From NCBI RefSeq assembly GCF_014170335.1, contig NZ_LZZS01000005.1, positions 124,001 to 188,000 of the forward strand: DNA of 64,000 nucleotides, given 5' to 3'. Of this stretch, positions 36,497-45,203 are shown piece after piece (position 1 is the first letter of the stretch; every line of letters begins with the position of its first letter). Under the pieces are notes generated by a model that was not told the origin of the DNA, did not search any database, and saw nothing but the letters and a program-made list of their open reading frames with translations. The DNA comes from Achromobacter sp. UMC46. GTDB lineage: Bacteria > Pseudomonadota > Gammaproteobacteria > Burkholderiales > Burkholderiaceae_B. The position numbers and the translations under genes are program-made.

Positions 36497-36712
36497 GACA
36501 ACCGGTAGGTAGCCCGGCGCCAGGAATGCCAGGGTTTACCCGATGATATCCCAGGGAGGATTGCGGCTGGCTGAATGCCGGCCAGCCGCTGCCCCGGTCA
36601 TGCCCGTGATACGGATGTCGAATCGCAAGCACGAAAAACGATATTGGACTTCGCTCCGGCGGCTTATTACCTTGAAGCCACGCATAACGGGGCCCACCCC
36701 GATCGGAGCGAT

Positions 36713-37954
36713 ATGGAACGAGACAACAACGCCGTCGCGCCGCCGCGCGGCGCCCTGTCCCATCTGAAGGTCCTGGATTTGACGCGCGTGCTGGCGGGGC
36801 CGTGGGCCACCCAGACGCTGGCCGACATGGGTGCGGACGTCATCAAGATCGAGCGGCCGCAAGCGGGCGATGACACGCGCGCCTGGGGGCCGCCGTTCCT
36901 GGTGGGGGCCGATGGCCAAGAGACCCGGGATTCGTCCTATTTTCTTAGCGCCAACCGGGGCAAGCGCTCAGTGACGGTGGACCTTGCCACGCCCGAAGGG
37001 CAAGCGCTGATCCGCGACCTGGCCCGCGATTCGGACGTGCTGGTCGAGAACTACAAGGTGGGCACGCTGGCGCGTTACGGGCTGGACTACGCCAGCCTGC
37101 GCGAGATCAACCCGCGCCTGGTCTATTGCTCGGTGACCGGCTTCGGCCAGGATGGCCCTTACGCGCCCCTGCCCGGCTACGACTTCGTGTTCCAGGGCAT
37201 GGGCGGGCTGATGAGCATCACCGGCGAACCCGAGCGGGAACCGATGAAATCCGGCATCGCGATCTCCGACCTGTTGACCGGCGTCTATACCAGCACGGCG
37301 ATCCTGGCCGCGCTGGAACACCGCCATGTCAGCGGCGAAGGCCAGCATATCGACATGGCGTTGCTGGATTGCGTGGTGACGATTTCGTCGTATCAGGCCA
37401 TCAACTACTTCCTGTCGGGCAAGGTGCCGCAGCGCATGGGCAATGCCCATTCCAACATGGTGCCCTACCAGGTGTTCGCCTGCCGCGAAGGGTCCGTGAT
37501 CGTCGCGGTGGGCAATGACGGCCAGTACCGCGCCTTCTGCGCCGCGATCGGATGCCCCGCCCTAGCCGCGGACGAGCGCTATGCCACGGCCGCTCAGCGC
37601 AACCGGAACCGCGACACGCTGATTCCGCCCATCGCGCAGGCCATGCTGGCGCGGCCGATGCGGGAATGGGTGGACGTGCTGCAGGCGGCCGGCGTGCCCT
37701 GCGGCCCGATATACGACATCGAACAGGTGTTCCAGGACCCGCACGTGCGCCACCGCGGCATGCAGCTGTCGCTGCCGCATGCCTCCGGCGTGCCGACGCC
37801 GGCGGTGGCCAACCCGATCCGCATGAGCGCCACGCCCCTGCGTTACGAGCGCGCCGCGCCCGAGCTGGGCCAGCACACCGAAGACGTGCTGCGCGACCGA
37901 CTGGGCCTGAGCGCATCCCGCATCGCCGAGCTGAAAGCCCAAGGCGTCGTATGA
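36713..37954 (+). CDS. CaiB/BaiF-family (class III) CoA-transferase
   Basis: The 413-residue enzyme moves CoA between carboxylates by aspartyl-CoA thioester chemistry. It has KVLDLTRVLAGPWATQTLADMGADVIKIE, cited by its ends (KVLDL to IKIE), NRGKRSVTVDL, the acidic catalytic position in GQHIDMALLDCVV and a C-terminal GVPCGPIYDIEQVFQDPHV. Substrate unknown. GGAG stands seven bases before the ATG at 36713. It is the first gene of an operon with a Bug receptor, an enoyl-CoA hydratase and an SDR remnant. Confidence 0.92.
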   Translation: MERDNNAVAPPRGALSHLKVLDLTRVLAGPWATQTLADMGADVIKIERPQAGDDTRAWGPPFLVGADGQETRDSSYFLSANRGKRSVTVDLATPEGQALIRDLARDSDVLVENYKVGTLARYGLDYASLREINPRLVYCSVTGFGQDGPYAPLPGYDFVFQGMGGLMSITGEPEREPMKSGIAISDLLTGVYTSTAILAALEHRHVSGEGQHIDMALLDCVVTISSYQAINYFLSGKVPQRMGNAHSNMVPYQVFACREGSVIVAVGNDGQYRAFCAAIGCPALAADERYATAAQRNRNRDTLIPPIAQAMLARPMREWVDVLQAAGVPCGPIYDIEQVFQDPHVRHRGMQLSLPHASGVPTPAVANPIRMSATPLRYERAAPELGQHTEDVLRDRLGLSASRIAELKAQGVV

Positions 37955-37983
37955 ACGCCCGCGCCGAAAAAGGAGACAAGACC

Positions 37984-38985
37984 ATGCGAACTTTCATGGC
38001 CACCGCGCGCGGCGCCTCATTGCTGCCCGCTTGCGTGCCCGCTTTGCTGGCCGCGCTGCTGTCCGTCCTGCCGGCCGCGCCGTCCCTCGCCCAGGAAGCC
38101 CCCGTCCGGTTCGTCGTGCCCTACCCGCCGGGCGGCGCCGCCGATCAGATCGCGCGGCTGGTCGCCCAGGAAATGGGCAAGGCCGGCGGCGCGCCCATCA
38201 TCATCGAGAACAAGCCGGGCGCGGCGGGCATGATCGCCGCCGACCATGTGGCCCGCGCCAAGCCGGACGGCAAGACCTTCTTCGTGGGGTCCAACGCCCC
38301 GCTGGTGGTCAATCAGGCCCTGTACGCCAAGATGACCTACGACCCGGCCCGGGACTTCGTGCCCGTATCCGGCATGGCCAAATCGCCGCTGCTGCTGGTG
38401 GTACGCCACGATCTGCCGGCGGCGGACGTCAAGGCCCTGATCGCGCTGGGCCGGCAAGCGCCGGGCAAGCTGACGATGGGGTCGGCCGGCACCGGCAATA
38501 TCACCTACCTGGCCGGCGAATACGCCGTCAGCAAGCTGGGGTTCCAGGTCACCCACGTGCCCTACCAGGGCAGCGCGCCGGCCATCGTGGGCTTGATGGG
38601 CAGCAGCACCGACATGATGTTCGACGCCCTGCCCTCGTGCATGGCGCAGGCGCAAGCCGGCAAGATCCGCCCGTTCGCCGTGCTGGACGACAAGCGCTTC
38701 GCCGGCCTGCCCGACGTGCCAACCGCCGCGGAGCTGGGCTACGCCGGCATCGACGCCAGCGCCTGGTTCGGCCTGGTGGCGCCCGCCGGCACCCCGGCCG
38801 CGATCGTCGAACGCGTGAACCAGGAGGTCAACCGTGCGCTGGGGCAAGCGGACCTGCAGCGCAAGCTGACCGCGATCGGCGCAGTGTCCATGCCCGGCGA
38901 CGCGGGCGTCTTCGCCGCGTTCGTGCAAGCCGAGCGCGACCGCTGGCTGCCCGTCGCCCGCGACCTCGGCCTGAAAGCGCAATAG
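37984..38985 (+). CDS. Bug-family tripartite tricarboxylate-type substrate-binding receptor
   Basis: The 333-residue exported receptor (signal to about 36, SLA|QE) shows the Bug pattern: VRFVVPYPPGGAADQIARL, IIENKPGAAGMIAADHVA, THVPYQGSAPAIVGLMG and WFGLVAPAGTPAAIVERVN. Bug receptors bind carboxylates, often amides or dicarboxylates, via two water-bridged carboxylate contacts. AAGGAGA precedes the ATG at 37984. No TctA/TctB membrane genes are linked, as with most Bordetella Bug genes. Confidence 0.92.
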   Translation: MRTFMATARGASLLPACVPALLAALLSVLPAAPSLAQEAPVRFVVPYPPGGAADQIARLVAQEMGKAGGAPIIIENKPGAAGMIAADHVARAKPDGKTFFVGSNAPLVVNQALYAKMTYDPARDFVPVSGMAKSPLLLVVRHDLPAADVKALIALGRQAPGKLTMGSAGTGNITYLAGEYAVSKLGFQVTHVPYQGSAPAIVGLMGSSTDMMFDALPSCMAQAQAGKIRPFAVLDDKRFAGLPDVPTAAELGYAGIDASAWFGLVAPAGTPAAIVERVNQEVNRALGQADLQRKLTAIGAVSMPGDAGVFAAFVQAERDRWLPVARDLGLKAQ

Positions 38986-39032
38986 GCCACAGGCCGACGT
39001 CCCCAAACCCCGACATCACGGAGCCTCATCCC

Positions 39033-39812
39033 ATGGCATTGAACATCACGCGCCACGGCGCGACGGCGGTCCTCAGCATGGACCGGCCCGGCCAGCGCAA
39101 CGCGCTCAGCATGGAAATGCGCGAGGCGTTCGACCTTGCGCTGCGCAACGTGCGCGACGACGATTCCGTGAAGGCGGTCGTGCTGACCGGCTCGGGCGGC
39201 CATTTCTGCGCGGGCGGAGACATCAAATCGATCTCGCGGGCACTGGCCGAAGGCCGCGACGGGTTCGAAGGCCGCGACCGCATCCGGCACATCCAGCGCT
39301 GGTTCGACATGCTGGCGGACCTGGAAAAACCCGTCATCTGCGCGGTGGACGGCGCAGCCTTCGGCGCGGGCCTGTCGCTGGCGCTCTGCGCCGACTACGT
39401 CATCGCGCAACGCAGCGCGACGTTCTGCGCGGTGTTCGCGCGCATCGGCTATGTGCCCGACCTGTTGGGCATGTACCTGCTGCCGCGCGCCGTGGGCCTG
39501 GCGCGCGCCAAGGAACTGGTCTTCACCGCCCGCGTCTGCGATGCCGACGAAGCGCTGCGGCTGGGGCTGGTCCAAGAGGTCTGCGACAACGCGCTGGAAC
39601 GCGCCATCGAGATGGCCGCGCGCCTGCACGCCGCGCCCACACAGGCCCTCGGCCTGGCCAAAACCGTCATGAACCGCAGCTTCGAATCCACGCGCGAGTC
39701 GGTCTACGCCCAGGAGGCGATGGCGCAGGCCATCTGCCGCGACAGCGCCTTCCACCGCGAAGCCGCCCGCCGCTTCGTCGACAAGCAACCTGCCCTCTAC
39801 CAGTGGGACTGA
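39033..39812 (+). CDS. Enoyl-CoA hydratase/isomerase family protein
   Basis: The 259-residue crotonase-fold enzyme has the oxyanion-hole segments GGHFCAGGDIKS and AVDGAAFGAGLSLALCADYVIA. At the usual second catalytic Glu position (IGYVPDLLG) it has Asp, and the first Glu position is not obvious, so it may act as an isomerase or hydrolase rather than a hydratase. It follows the Bug gene by 47 bases with GGAG before the ATG. The stop is directly followed by a reading frame that is the remnant of an SDR gene. Confidence 0.88.
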   Translation: MALNITRHGATAVLSMDRPGQRNALSMEMREAFDLALRNVRDDDSVKAVVLTGSGGHFCAGGDIKSISRALAEGRDGFEGRDRIRHIQRWFDMLADLEKPVICAVDGAAFGAGLSLALCADYVIAQRSATFCAVFARIGYVPDLLGMYLLPRAVGLARAKELVFTARVCDADEALRLGLVQEVCDNALERAIEMAARLHAAPTQALGLAKTVMNRSFESTRESVYAQEAMAQAICRDSAFHREAARRFVDKQPALYQWD

Positions 39813-39955
39813 CGAACAATGCCGGCATCACGCGCACGGCCATGATCGAAAAGATGCCCGTGGACGCGTGGCAGGAGGATATCGACGTGCACGCCTCGTC
39901 GTACGTGACGGGGCAACACCTGTACGCCAATGGCGGAATGACGATCGGAAGCTAG
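39809..39955 (+). pseudogene. Remnant of a short-chain dehydrogenase/reductase (internal deletion)
   Basis: A 48-codon frame reads LTNNAGITRTAMIEKMPVDAWQ, here marked by its ends, then EDIDVHASSYVTGQHLYANG and GMTIGS before TAG. The first half is the NNAG strand of an SDR (normally near residue 85-105) and the second half is the SDR C-terminus (usually residues 230-250). About 125 residues between them, including the Tyr-x3-Lys active site, are missing, and so is the N-terminal NAD fold. The remnant overlaps the hydratase stop by four bases. It was probably the last gene of this operon. Confidence 0.75.
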
Positions 39956-40003
39956 GCCGTCGCCTGCCGCGAAGGCGGCGGGCAACGGCTCAGGGGGCCG
40001 GAA

Positions 40004-41608
40004 TCAGGCCTCGATGCCGCGCGATTCCAGGTAGTCTTCATAGCCGCCGCGGTAGTCGATGATCTCGCCCGAGGGCAGGATTTCGATCACGCGGGTGGCC
40101 AGGCCCGACACGAATTCGCGGTCGTGCGATACGAAGACCAGCGTGCCTTCATACTTTTCCAACGCGAACTGCAGCGATTCGATCGACTCCATGTCCAAGT
40201 GGTTGGTCGGCTCGTCCAGCAGCATGACGTTGTGCCGGCCCAGCATCAGGCGGCCGAAGGTCATGCGGTTCTTTTCGCCGCCGGACAGCACCTTGGGCGC
40301 CTTGGGCAAATCGTCCGCCGAGAACAGCAGGCGGCCCAGCACCGAACGGATCGACTGGTCGTCGTCGCCGGGCTGGCGATGGTCGCCCATCCAGTCCAGC
40401 AGGTTGATGTCGGTTTGCAGGAACTGGTCCGACACGTCCTGCGCCATGTAGCCCAGGTCGGCGTTGTCGGACCACTTCACCGAACCGGAGTCCGGCTGCA
40501 GTTCAGTGGCCAGCAGGCGCAGCAAGGTGGTCTTGCCCACGCCGTTCGCGCCGATGATGGCGATTTTTTCGCCGGCATCGACCATCGCCGAGAACTTGGT
40601 GATCACCGGCGCGTCGTACGCCTTGGTCAGGTTCTCGATCGTGACGGCCAGGCGGTGCATGACCTTGTTCTGCTCGAACCGGATGTACGGGTTCTGGCGC
40701 GACGACGGCTTGACCACGACCTGGTCGGCCTTGATGCGGTCGATCTGCTTCAAGCGCGAGGTGGCCTGGCGCGACTTGGACTTGTTGGCGGCGAAGCGGC
40801 GGACGAAGTCCTGCAGTTCGGCGACGCGTTCCTTGGCCTTGGCGTTATTGGACACCAGGCGCTCGCGGGCCTGCGTCGAGGCCAGCATGTAGTCGTCGTA
40901 GTTGCCGGCGTAGATGCGGATCTCGCCGTAGTCCACGTCGGCCATGTGCGTGCACACCTGGTTCAGGAAGTGGCGGTCGTGGCTGATGATGATCATCGTG
41001 CTCTGGTAGCCGTTGAGCACGTTCTCCAACCAGCGGATGGTGTTGATATCCAGGTTGTTGGTCGGTTCGTCCAGCAGCAGGACGTCGGGGTTCGAGAACA
41101 GCGCCTGCGCCAGCAGCACGCGCAGCTTCCAGCCCGGGGCGACTTCGCGCATGGGCAGGTTGTGCAGGTCCACGGCGATTTCCAGGCCCAACAGCAGTTC
41201 GCCGGCGCGCGCTTCGGCCGTGTAGCCGTCGTACTCGGCGAACTTGGCCTCCAGGTCGGCGGCGCGCATGTAGTCGTCTTCGGTCGCTTCCGGGTTCGCG
41301 TAGATCGCGTCGCGCTCGGACATGGCGGCCCACATTTCGGTGTGGCCCATCATGACGACGTCCAGCACGCGCAGGTCTTCGAACGCGAACTGGTCCTGGC
41401 GCAGCTTGCCCAGGCGCACACCCGGCTCAAGCGAGACGTTGCCGCCGGACGATTCGAGATCGCCGCCGATGATCTTCATGAACGTAGACTTACCGGACCC
41501 ATTGGCCCCGATCAGCCCGTACCGGTTGCCTTCCCCGAACTTGACGCTGACGTTCTCGAAAAGGGGCTTGGGACCGAACTGGATGGTGAGATTGGCTGTG
41601 GATATCAC
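40004..41608 (-). CDS. ybiT: ABC-F ATPase, YbiT type
   Basis: The 534-residue soluble protein has two ABC domains (Walker [10 protein letters not shown] and GANGVGKTT; Walker [12 protein letters not shown] and [10 protein letters not shown]) joined by a basic linker (about 240-290, [18 protein letters not shown]). The first signature is [13 protein letters not shown], as normal for YbiT, the second [13 protein letters not shown] proteins bind the ribosomal E site and adjust translation; YbiT has no known specific role. A long single-gene unit. Confidence 0.93.
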   Translation of the reverse strand: MISTANLTIQFGPKPLFENVSVKFGEGNRYGLIGANGSGKSTFMKIIGGDLESSGGNVSLEPGVRLGKLRQDQFAFEDLRVLDVVMMGHTEMWAAMSERDAIYANPEATEDDYMRAADLEAKFAEYDGYTAEARAGELLLGLEIAVDLHNLPMREVAPGWKLRVLLAQALFSNPDVLLLDEPTNNLDINTIRWLENVLNGYQSTMIIISHDRHFLNQVCTHMADVDYGEIRIYAGNYDDYMLASTQARERLVSNNAKAKERVAELQDFVRRFAANKSKSRQATSRLKQIDRIKADQVVVKPSSRQNPYIRFEQNKVMHRLAVTIENLTKAYDAPVITKFSAMVDAGEKIAIIGANGVGKTTLLRLLATELQPDSGSVKWSDNADLGYMAQDVSDQFLQTDINLLDWMGDHRQPGDDDQSIRSVLGRLLFSADDLPKAPKVLSGGEKNRMTFGRLMLGRHNVMLLDEPTNHLDMESIESLQFALEKYEGTLVFVSHDREFVSGLATRVIEILPSGEIIDYRGGYEDYLESRGIEA

Positions 41609-41774
41609 GGTGTGTTTTAGAGGCTAAAAGCGTCTGGGACGCGTGCGGGAAACCTGACATTGTACCAAGCCCGCTTGACGGCCGCCCTGCCCCACGCTTG
41701 GCGCCCCCGCAATCCGCCTCGGAGGCCGGACCGGGAGCGATCTTCACGCCGCCCAGGCGCCTGCCTACACGCTG

Positions 41775-42779
41775 CTACCGGTTGACGTCGATGACGTACC
41801 TGCCGCGATTGCCGCCCGCCATCATTCTTGCGGCAAGCTCCGGCACCTGTCCCAAGCCAGCCGTCATCACGATGTCGGCGAACGGCGTATCGCCGTACAC
41901 CCGCCCCAGCCGCTCCCAGGCCTCGCGGCGCCGCGCAACCGGACACATCACCGAATCCACGCCCAGCAGGCGGACGCCGCGCAGGATGAAGGGCATGACC
42001 GTGGCAGGCAAGTCGACGCCGCCGGCCAGGCCGCAAGCCGCGACCGCGCCACCGTACTCCGTCGAGGCCAGCACCCGTGCCAGCACGGCCGATCCCACCG
42101 TGTCCACCGCGCCGGCCCAGCGCTGGTTCTCCAGGGGTTTGGAAGCCTGCGCCCACTCCGCGCCCGCAAGCACTTCGGACGCGCCCAACGAAATCAGATA
42201 GGGATGCACGGCCTCGCGCCCGGGCTGCACCAGCGCCGCGACCCGGTATCCCAGGCGTGCCAGGAGCGCCACCGCCACGCTGCCGACCCCGCCGGACGCG
42301 CCGGTCACCAGCACCGTGCCGCTTCCTGGACCGATACCCGCGGCTTCCAGTTCCATGACGCATAGCATGGCGGTCAAACCTGCCGTGCCGATAGCCATGG
42401 CCTTGAAGCTGTCCAGGCCCGGCGCCAGGGGCACCAGCCATTCCGATTTGACGCGCTGCACCTGGGCATAGCCGCCCCAATAGCGCTCGCCGACACTCCA
42501 GCCGGTCAGCACCACCGGCGTTCCGACCGGATAATCCGCCGCAGCGGACTCAAGCACGGTACCGGCCAGATCGATCCCGGGCACCATGGGAAAGTCGCGC
42601 ACGATCCTGCCCGTGCCGGTTACGGCCATCGCATCCTTGTAGTTCAGGCTGGAATAATCGACCTTGACCGTCACGTCGCCGTCAGGCAACTGGGCGATGC
42701 TCAACTCCTGCGGATGGCACTGCGTCTTGCCGTCCTCCTGCGTCAGCACCAAGGCCTTGAATGGGTGGTCATGCTTCAT
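41775..42779 (-). CDS. acuI: Acrylyl-CoA reductase AcuI (medium-chain reductase)
   Basis: The 334-residue NADPH-dependent MDR enzyme has SSLNYKDAMAVTG, VPGIDLAGTV, TAGLTAMLCV, the Rossmann motif VTGASGGVGSVAVALLA, GRYVIDVNR at the end and no zinc cysteines, as in E. coli YhdH/AcuI. The family reduces acryloyl-CoA to propionyl-CoA. It is the last gene of CaiB-Bug-AcuI on the minus strand, 28 bases after the Bug gene. That suggests an imported acid is turned into a CoA ester and passes through an acryloyl-CoA-like enoyl intermediate (inference). Confidence 0.88.
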   Translation of the reverse strand: MKHDHPFKALVLTQEDGKTQCHPQELSIAQLPDGDVTVKVDYSSLNYKDAMAVTGTGRIVRDFPMVPGIDLAGTVLESAAADYPVGTPVVLTGWSVGERYWGGYAQVQRVKSEWLVPLAPGLDSFKAMAIGTAGLTAMLCVMELEAAGIGPGSGTVLVTGASGGVGSVAVALLARLGYRVAALVQPGREAVHPYLISLGASEVLAGAEWAQASKPLENQRWAGAVDTVGSAVLARVLASTEYGGAVAACGLAGGVDLPATVMPFILRGVRLLGVDSVMCPVARRREAWERLGRVYGDTPFADIVMTAGLGQVPELAARMMAGGNRGRYVIDVNR

Positions 42780-42807
42780 GCTGCGTTCCTTTGTAGTTGG
42801 TTGGGAG

Positions 42808-43779
42808 TCAGTCCACTCGGCTGCCCGAGAGCTGCACGAGTTCGCCCCAGCTGCGGTATTCCTGGCGCAAGAGCTGCGAGAATTCCTCCGGCGTATCGAC
42901 GCGCGCGAACGCGCCGATGGCCTTCAGCGACTGGGCCAGCGCCGGCGTGGCGACCGCATCGCGGATTTCCTGGTTCATGCGCCGCACGACCGGCTGGGGC
43001 GTCCCTTTCGGAAACAGCATCCCCAGCCAGGGATTGGCCTGGAAGCCGGGGTAGCCCGCTTCGGCGAAAGTCGGCGTATCCGGCAGCATGGGCAGGCGCT
43101 GGCTCGCGCCCACCGCCAGGGCCTTCAGGCGACCGGACTGGATATGCGGCAAGGTCACCGCCACCGTGTCCAGTCCGATCGCGACGTTGCCGGCGATCAT
43201 GTCGGTCATGGCTTTGGCGCTGCCCTGATACGGGATATGCGTCAGCTGCAGCTTGGCCTCGCGCTCCAGCATCACCATGCCCAGGTGCGACAGGGTACCG
43301 TTGCCCGACGAGGAGAAATTCAACGCGCCGGGATGGCGCTGCGCGTACTCCCGCAAGCTCGCCACGTCGCTGAAGGGCTGGGCGGCATTGGCCACCAGCA
43401 CCATGGGCAGGTCCGCCACCAGGCCGACGGGTTCGAAGTCCCGCAAAGTGTCGTAGCCGGTCGATCTGTAAAGGTGCGGATTGCTGACCAGCGACGCGGT
43501 CGCCGACAACATCATGGTGTAGCCGTCGGGCGCCGCCTTGGCCAACGCCGCCAGCGCGATGCTGCCGCCCTGCCCGGGCCGATTCTCCACGATCACGGGC
43601 TGGTTCAATCTGGCCGATAGCCTCTCGGCCAGCAGCCGCGCCACGGCGTCCGTCGCCTGGCCGGGCGGGAAGCCCACCAGCAGCTTGACCGGCTTGGCGG
43701 GCCACTCGGGCCCGGCCTGCGCCGGCGCCGCCGCGATCAGGCCCGCCGCCAACATCCACCCTGCTGTTCTTGCGCGCAT
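42808..43779 (-). CDS. Bug-family substrate-binding receptor
   Basis: The 323-residue exported protein (signal to about 22, AQA|GPE) has KLLVGFPPGQATDAVARL, VIVENRPGQGGSIALAALA, THIPYQGSAKAMTDMIAG and LGMLFPKGTPQPVVRRMNQE. It has GQATD where many Bug receptors carry GGxxD. The gene lies between CaiB and AcuI on one strand, so ligand and CoA-transferase substrate are probably related. No TctAB genes are nearby. Confidence 0.9.
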   Translation of the reverse strand: MRARTAGWMLAAGLIAAAPAQAGPEWPAKPVKLLVGFPPGQATDAVARLLAERLSARLNQPVIVENRPGQGGSIALAALAKAAPDGYTMMLSATASLVSNPHLYRSTGYDTLRDFEPVGLVADLPMVLVANAAQPFSDVASLREYAQRHPGALNFSSSGNGTLSHLGMVMLEREAKLQLTHIPYQGSAKAMTDMIAGNVAIGLDTVAVTLPHIQSGRLKALAVGASQRLPMLPDTPTFAEAGYPGFQANPWLGMLFPKGTPQPVVRRMNQEIRDAVATPALAQSLKAIGAFARVDTPEEFSQLLRQEYRSWGELVQLSGSRVD

Positions 43780-43845
43780 CGTCGTCTCCTCCTGGTGGCG
43801 CCCGGAGCCTGTCTCGAGGCGGCTCCGTGGCTATTCGAATCCTGC

Positions 43846-45054
43846 CTAGATCACGCCCTGCTCCCGCAGGGCTGCCTGCTGCTCGCCGCTGATGCCCAGC
43901 GCGCCCAACACCTCCGCGTTGTGCTGCCCCAGGCTGGGGCCGGCGTGATGCACCGCGCCCGGCGTCGCCGAGAACCTGGGCACCACGCTTTGCATCCGTA
44001 CCGGCCCCAACTCTTCATCCTGCACCGAGACAATGCCCTGGCGGGCTGCGATATGCGGATCGCGGAAAATGTCGGCAATGTCATAGATCGGGCTGAAGCC
44101 GACCGAGTGCGCGTCAAGCAAGGCCCCCAGTTCGGCCAGCGTATGGCGCGCGATCGCCGCAGCCACCAGGGCGTCCAGCGCCTCGCGGTTGCGCACCCGG
44201 TCTGGATTTGTCAGGTAGCGCGGATCCTGCGCCACGCCGTCCAATTCCAGCGCCACGCACAAGCGTTCGAAGATGCGCTGCGTCGATGCCGCGATCGAGG
44301 CCCAATGACCGTCGCGGGTCCGATAGACGTTGCCTGGCGCGGCGTACTGGCTGCTGTTGCCCAGCCGGCCGCGGACGATGCCCAACTGGTCGTATTCGAT
44401 GGGCAGGAAGTCCATGACCCGGAACATCGACTCCATCAGCGAACAATCGATCTCCTGGCCCTGCCCCAGCGGCGCGGCTTTTTCGCGGTACAAGGCGGCG
44501 ACGATGCCCAGCGCCCCAAACAGGCCAGCCACCGCATCCGCAATGGGAAAGCCCATGTGCAGGGGCCGGCCATCCGGTTCGCCGCAGATATTGGTCAGTC
44601 CGCTCATGGCTTCGAACACGCGGGCGAACCCCGGCTTGTTGCGGTACGGGCCGGTCTGGCCGAATCCGGTCACGCGCAGGATGGTCAACGCCGGGTTCTG
44701 CTGGCGCAGCCACTCTCCCGGCATGCCCCAGCCGTCCAGCGTTCCGGGACGGAAATTCTCTACCAGCACATCGAAATCCGGCAGCAGGCGCGCCACGATG
44801 TCGCGGCCTTCGGCGGTGCGCAGATCCACCGAAATACCCTTCTTGTTGCGGTTCGCGACTTTCCACCACAGCGGCACGCCATCCTTGTGCGGCGCCAGTG
44901 CGCGCAAGGGGTCGCCCGGCCCCGGAATCTCCACCTTCAGCACGTCGGCACCCAGGTCCGCCAGCAGCGTCGCGGCCCAGGGGCCGGCCACCACGGTGGA
45001 CAGGTCAAGGATACGCACGCCTTTCAGCGGCCCCGCATTTTCCTCGAAACTCAT
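43846..45054 (-). CDS. CaiB/BaiF-family (class III) CoA-transferase
   Basis: The 402-residue enzyme shows VRILDLSTVVAGPWAATLLA, ADVLKVEIPG, NRNKKGISVDL, EIDCSLMESMFRVMDF at the usual catalytic-Asp region (here Glu follows Met) and SVGFSPIYDIADIFRDPHI. It is a paralogue of the CaiB protein at 36.7 kb but only distantly similar. It heads the CaiB-Bug-AcuI transcript and is divergent from a LysR gene across 149 bases. Confidence 0.9.
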   Translation of the reverse strand: MSFEENAGPLKGVRILDLSTVVAGPWAATLLADLGADVLKVEIPGPGDPLRALAPHKDGVPLWWKVANRNKKGISVDLRTAEGRDIVARLLPDFDVLVENFRPGTLDGWGMPGEWLRQQNPALTILRVTGFGQTGPYRNKPGFARVFEAMSGLTNICGEPDGRPLHMGFPIADAVAGLFGALGIVAALYREKAAPLGQGQEIDCSLMESMFRVMDFLPIEYDQLGIVRGRLGNSSQYAAPGNVYRTRDGHWASIAASTQRIFERLCVALELDGVAQDPRYLTNPDRVRNREALDALVAAAIARHTLAELGALLDAHSVGFSPIYDIADIFRDPHIAARQGIVSVQDEELGPVRMQSVVPRFSATPGAVHHAGPSLGQHNAEVLGALGISGEQQAALREQGVI

Positions 45055-45141
45055 CTGCTGATTCCCCTGTTTCCAGCCGGACCTGTCCGGCGGGCACCGC
45101 CATGCGTACGCATCAAGTTGGGGGAATTCTGTGCTGAAATC

Positions 45142-45160
45142 TGCCCATCCGGAATGGGCA
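45142..45160. promoter_or_regulatory. LysR-type operator between CaiB and the LysR gene
   Basis: TGCCCAT-CCGGA-ATGGGCA is a perfect 7-5-7 dyad containing T-N11-A. TTTTT follows on the plus strand, so it could also act as an attenuator hairpin in the LysR leader; the operator reading is favoured by the divergent layout. Confidence 0.6.
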
Positions 45161-45203
45161 TTTTTGATAAAGCAGTTATCTCCAATCGAGATGGGACGCA
45201 GCC

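Noticed and set aside
35256-36632. 458-codon alternative minus-strand frame over the YhhS-like MFS gene
   Set aside because: Arg/Gly/Ala-rich without hydrophobic helices; the other frame gives a clean 12-helix carrier.
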